Of a stretch of 64,000 nt of DNA, positions 60,119 to 64,000 are shown piece by piece; within the stretch, counting starts at the first letter, position 1, and every line of letters starts with the position of its first letter. This DNA comes from a bacterium (GTDB lineage: Bacteria; Patescibacteriota; Gracilibacteria; JAHISY01): the NCBI GenBank assembly GCA_021779375.1, contig JAJYAT010000002.1:62001-126000 (forward strand). The letters run 5' to 3'. Made by a program: the position numbers and the translations under genes. The notes under the pieces were generated by a model that was given only the letters and a program-made list of their open reading frames with translations, had not been told where the DNA came from and did no database searches.

Positions 60119-61267
60119 ATGCACCCAGTAATTATTGGCACATATCGTGAGCAAAAAGATGGGTTCAAAGCCTTTATTCCAAACTCTTTCCCGCCAAAAG
60201 AAGGTTTTGAATTTAACGCAAAAATTTTAAAGAAAAACGACCAAGCTACTCGACTCCTGGGAAAACTCGACGGCATTACTAAATTACTGCCAGATGCTGA
60301 TTTTTTTCTGCTGATGTACTTACGCAAAGATGCCGCATCTTCGAGTCAAATTGAGGGAACCCAGGCTACAATGATTGATGCAATCGAAGCCGAAGCCAAA
60401 GTAAACGCAAATATTCCGGAAGATGTTGACGATATCTTGCATTACATCCAAGCTTTGAATTATGGAATTAAACGCGTAACGACAGAAGATTTTCCAATTT
60501 CGCTGCGCTTTTTACGCGAGCTGCACCAAAAATTGATGAACCAGGCGCGCGCCACGCACTTTTCTGATCCGGGAGAATTTCGTAAAACTCAAAACTGGAT
60601 TGGGGGTACACGACCGGACAACGCTCGTTTTGTACCACCACCCGTACATGAGATGAATCTCGCGCTAACTGATTTGGAAAAATTCATACATTCCGATGAC
60701 GCAACCCTGACTCTAATCAAAGCTGCGCTGTTGCATGCCCAGTTCGAAACCATTCACCCTTTCCTCGATGGCAATGGACGCACCGGAAGGATGCTCATCA
60801 CTTTTTATTTATGGAAAGAGGGATTCCTTGAAAAACCAGTTTTGTTTTTGTCGTCGTTTTTCAAAAAACACCAAAAACTTTATTACGAAAAGCTTTTTGG
60901 CTATCACAACGGTGGAATAACGGAATGGGTCGATTTCTTTCTAGACGGAGCCATAGAGATCGCCAACGAAGCAATCGATATAGTGGGCGCAATCACAGAG
61001 CTACGAAAACAGGATAACCAAAAAATTCAAAAACTTGGAGCGCGCGCCTCGGAAAGCGCAACTATTATTTTGCCGAAACTTTATGGTCAGCCGATTGTGA
61101 ATGTCGCGACTGTGCAATCTTGGACTAAATTCACGCGAGCCGGAGCACAACGCGTAATTGATCGCTTTATCGCGATGGAAATTTTGGCACCAAAAGATCA
61201 GGATAAAAAATATGGACAGTCGTATGCTTATAAAAAATATTTGGAGATATTTAACAGTCATAATTAA
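60119..61267 (+). CDS. Fic family protein with N-terminal inhibitory motif
   Basis: HPFLDGNGRTGRMLI Fic motif; SSQIEGTQATMIDAIEAE; C-terminal winged-helix-like region. Confidence 0.93.
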   Translation: MHPVIIGTYREQKDGFKAFIPNSFPPKEGFEFNAKILKKNDQATRLLGKLDGITKLLPDADFFLLMYLRKDAASSSQIEGTQATMIDAIEAEAKVNANIPEDVDDILHYIQALNYGIKRVTTEDFPISLRFLRELHQKLMNQARATHFSDPGEFRKTQNWIGGTRPDNARFVPPPVHEMNLALTDLEKFIHSDDATLTLIKAALLHAQFETIHPFLDGNGRTGRMLITFYLWKEGFLEKPVLFLSSFFKKHQKLYYEKLFGYHNGGITEWVDFFLDGAIEIANEAIDIVGAITELRKQDNQKIQKLGARASESATIILPKLYGQPIVNVATVQSWTKFTRAGAQRVIDRFIAMEILAPKDQDKKYGQSYAYKKYLEIFNSHN

Positions 61268-61277
61268 TGAAAACATT

Positions 61278-61946
61278 ATGCAATACTCAAAAACAATATC
61301 GTTAGATTGTCCGCACTGCAACACAAAATGTCAATTCATACAAATCGATGCAAGCCATCATTTTTGTGACAGGGACAACCTGCACCACATCGCTTATGTT
61401 TGCACGAATTGTCATGGAGTAATCGCAACCAAATGGAACGCAAACACAAAAGACTCATCTAATTTCCAAAGAAACCCGTCTGGCTATAATCAGCAATTGA
61501 AAATTTATTATCCTGCCGTTGGAGATTGGAAACCGCGAGTTAAGTTGAACTCAATCCAAAATGAAGATGTTAAAAATGATTTTCAAGAAGCAATCGACGC
61601 CTACAATAATGGGCTTTTCAATTCCTGCATGATGATGGCTCGGCGAGCAATTCAACAAGAAATGATTGCGAAAAAAGCAAAGGGTTCGAATTTATATCAG
61701 CAAATTGAGTCAACTGGAATTTCAGCAAAATTAAAAGCACTGCTCCACAAAATCAAAAACTTTGGGAACAATGGCGCTCATCCCGATTTTTGTTTGTTCG
61801 ACGAGAACGGCGATAAAATTGATGACAAAAAAGGATTCTCAAAACTAAGTTTGGAATTTTTGGACAGATATTTTGCAAACGAGTACGAAATAGATTCTTT
61901 GGTGGCAAGCGCACCAAGAAGCGAGAAGGAAAAAGAAGGCGAATAA
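61278..61946 (+). CDS. DUF4145-like protein with N-terminal Cys zinc-ribbon-like segment
   Basis: Start 61278; CPHCNTKC...CTNCHGV; YNNGLFNSCMMMARRAIQQEMIAKKAKGSNLYQQI. Confidence 0.75.
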   Translation: MQYSKTISLDCPHCNTKCQFIQIDASHHFCDRDNLHHIAYVCTNCHGVIATKWNANTKDSSNFQRNPSGYNQQLKIYYPAVGDWKPRVKLNSIQNEDVKNDFQEAIDAYNNGLFNSCMMMARRAIQQEMIAKKAKGSNLYQQIESTGISAKLKALLHKIKNFGNNGAHPDFCLFDENGDKIDDKKGFSKLSLEFLDRYFANEYEIDSLVASAPRSEKEKEGE

Positions 61947-61947
61947 T

Positions 61948-64000
61948 CTATCTCAGTGCCGCCTGCGCCGCCGCGAGCCGCGCAATCGGGACGCGGAAGG
62001 GCGAGCAAGAAACATAGTTCATACCGACGCGGTGGCAAAATTCAACCGAGGCTGGATCTCCGCCGTGTTCACCGCAGATGCCGCATTTCAAGTCTTTTTT
62101 GTCAGTGCGTCCGCGCTCAATACCCATCTGCACCAATTCTCCGACGCCGCGCTGATCGAGCGAAGCGAAAGGATCATTGTCGAGAATTCCCTCTTCGATG
62201 TATTTCGGCACGAATTTCGGAGCGTCGTCGCGAGAGAAGCCGAAGGTGAGTTGCGTGAGGTCATTCGTCCCGAAGCTGAAGAACTCCGCCTGCCGCGCGA
62301 TTTTGCGGGCGCGGATGCAGGCGCGCGGAATCTCAATCATCGTGCCGACCGCGTATTTCAGCTGAACGCCGGATTTTTGAATGATGGCGTTGCCGGTCGA
62401 GCGCACGATCTTCGCCAGTAAATAAAATTCCTCCATCATGCCAATGAGCGGAATCATGACCTCGGGAATCACGTCGATCTTTTCTTTTTTCAATCTGACT
62501 GCCGCCTCGAAAATCGCCTGCGCCTGCATCTCGACAATCTCGGGATAGACGACCATCAGGCGCGCTCCGCGCAAACCCATCATCGGATTGACTTCGTGCA
62601 ACGCCGCCATCCGTTCGCGCAATTTTTGCTCGGAAATCTGGAGTGTCTTGGCGAGTCCGCGGATTTCTTTTTCTTCGTTTGGAAGGAATTCGTGGAGCGG
62701 CGGATCGAGCAAGCGCACCGTCACCGGCAAGCCTTTCATCGCTTTGAAAATGCGGTAAAAATCTTCACGTTGAAAGGGCAGCAATTTCGCGAGCGCCTTT
62801 TTGCGTGCCTCGACTGAATCGGCGACGATCATTTCACGCACCGCGAGAATGCGTTCCGGCTCGAAAAACATGTGCTCCGTGCGGCAGAGACCAATTCCCT
62901 CCGCACCCATTTCGCGCGCGAAAGCGGCGTCGTGCGGCGTGTCCGCATTGGTGCGAATTTTGAGTTCGCGGAATTTGTCCGCGAAAGTCATGAGCTTCTT
63001 GAAATTCGCATCAAGCTGCGGCTCGACCGTAGCGATTTCGCCGAGCATCACCTCACCCGTCGAACCGTCGAGCGTAATTGTTTCGCCGGCACTCACGATT
63101 TTCGTCCCGACGCGGAACTGCTTTTTGGTGTAATCAACTTCGATTTTTTCCGCACCCGCGACGCAGCAACGACCCATACCGCGAGCGACAACCGCCGCGT
63201 GCGAGGTCATGCCACCACGCGCCGTGAGGATGCCCCGCGCCGCGTGCATGCCGTGAATATCCTCGGGTGAAGTTTCTTTGCGGACGAGAATCACGTTCTC
63301 GCCGAGATTGCCGAAGTGTTCCGCTTCGTCCGCCGTGAAGACGACTTTGCCACTGGCTGCGCCCGGACTCGCGGGCAAACCTTTGGTCAGCACAATTTTC
63401 TTCGCCTTGGGATCAAGTGACGGATGCAGTAATTGATCGAGAGAATAAGGATCGACGCGCAGCACCGCTTCTTTTTCGGTGATCATTTTTTCGCGAACTA
63501 ATTCGACCGCGATGCGCACCGCCGCTCGCGCCGTGCGTTTGCCGTTGCGCGTCTGCAGCAGGAAAAGTTTGCCGCGCTCGATGGTGAATTCGAGATCCTG
63601 CATGTCGCGGTAATGCTTTTCCAATTTTTGGTAAATCTTCGTCAGCTCGGCGTACACTTTCGGATTCGATTTTTGCAAATGGGAAATCGGCTGCGGCGTA
63701 CGAATCCCCGCGACGACGTCCTCGCCCTGGGCATTCATCAGATACTCGCCGAAAAATTTCTTCTCGCCCGTCGACGGATCGCGCGTGAAGGCAACGCCCG
63801 TACCCGAAGTTTCACCGAGATTACCGAAAACCATTGCCTGAACATTCACCGCTGTCCCAATCAGACCTTTGATGTTGTTCATCTTGCGATAATAAATCGC
63901 GCGTGGATTGTCCCAGCTGCCGAAGACCGCCTGAATCGCAAGCTTGAGTTGCTCGAGCGGATCTTGCGGAAAGTCTTTGCCGATTGCGTCTTTCACGACT
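61948..64000 (-). CDS. ppdK: pyruvate, phosphate dikinase, 5' end beyond the window
   Basis: GGMTSHAAVVARGMGRCCVAGAEKIEVDY; GAEGIGLCRTEHMFF; FSFGTNDLTQLTFGFSRDDAPKFVPKYIEEGIL; frame open to window end. Confidence 0.97.
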   Translation of the reverse strand, partial: VVKDAIGKDFPQDPLEQLKLAIQAVFGSWDNPRAIYYRKMNNIKGLIGTAVNVQAMVFGNLGETSGTGVAFTRDPSTGEKKFFGEYLMNAQGEDVVAGIRTPQPISHLQKSNPKVYAELTKIYQKLEKHYRDMQDLEFTIERGKLFLLQTRNGKRTARAAVRIAVELVREKMITEKEAVLRVDPYSLDQLLHPSLDPKAKKIVLTKGLPASPGAASGKVVFTADEAEHFGNLGENVILVRKETSPEDIHGMHAARGILTARGGMTSHAAVVARGMGRCCVAGAEKIEVDYTKKQFRVGTKIVSAGETITLDGSTGEVMLGEIATVEPQLDANFKKLMTFADKFRELKIRTNADTPHDAAFAREMGAEGIGLCRTEHMFFEPERILAVREMIVADSVEARKKALAKLLPFQREDFYRIFKAMKGLPVTVRLLDPPLHEFLPNEEKEIRGLAKTLQISEQKLRERMAALHEVNPMMGLRGARLMVVYPEIVEMQAQAIFEAAVRLKKEKIDVIPEVMIPLIGMMEEFYLLAKIVRSTGNAIIQKSGVQLKYAVGTMIEIPRACIRARKIARQAEFFSFGTNDLTQLTFGFSRDDAPKFVPKYIEEGILDNDPFASLDQRGVGELVQMGIERGRTDKKDLKCGICGEHGGDPASVEFCHRVGMNYVSCSPFRVPIARLAAAQAALR

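Overview
64 kb bacterial window, densely coded on both strands, using the standard code (TGA is a normal stop, e.g. recA ends ...gtgaaatga at 2272-2274). Gene content and style (small genome-type spacing, Ig/FN3 and Cys-rich surface proteins, many dispersed intergenic palindromes) suggest a Patescibacteria/CPR-like organism; this is inference. Core genes recognised: lexA, recA, sortase, tRNA-Leu(TAG), rpmA, gpmA, nadE, nucleoside deaminase, ftsK, VirD4/TraG-like ATPase, yidD, stand-alone riboflavin kinase, murE, leuB-like, rdgB, type-4 UDG, pheS, tRNA-Ala(GGC), serS, a split MetE-like pair, rpsG, rpsL, rpoC, rpoB, thioredoxin-fold/CcdA-like protein, nnr, proC, ECF sigma + membrane protein, metallophosphoesterase, gyrB, GNAT/ATP-grasp/DUF1704 cluster, Fic + DUF4145-like island, ppdK (truncated by window end). 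The most interesting signals: (1) two paralogous ~150-nt small-RNA-like units (53156-53305, 54549-54697), each with its own sigma70 promoter and the same terminator, flanking one gene and showing a compensatory base pair; (2) a 1.9-kb Fic/DUF4145 island beside ppdK, bounded by a 102-bp copy of the ppdK 3' end in which all 7 differences are synonymous, the classic footprint of an element that restores its target gene's 3' end; (3) a promoter-driven hairpin RNA candidate with a 7-bp loop/5'-tail pseudoknot at 22816-22910; (4) a family of perfect 30-bp HpaI/AvrII palindromes with arm changes that preserve symmetry; (5) a tandem surface-protein cassette with a perfect 647-bp repeat, constant ends and variable middles; (6) palindromic/dispersed repeats inserted in frame in nnr and ftsK. 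No CRISPR array, transposase or integrase was seen.
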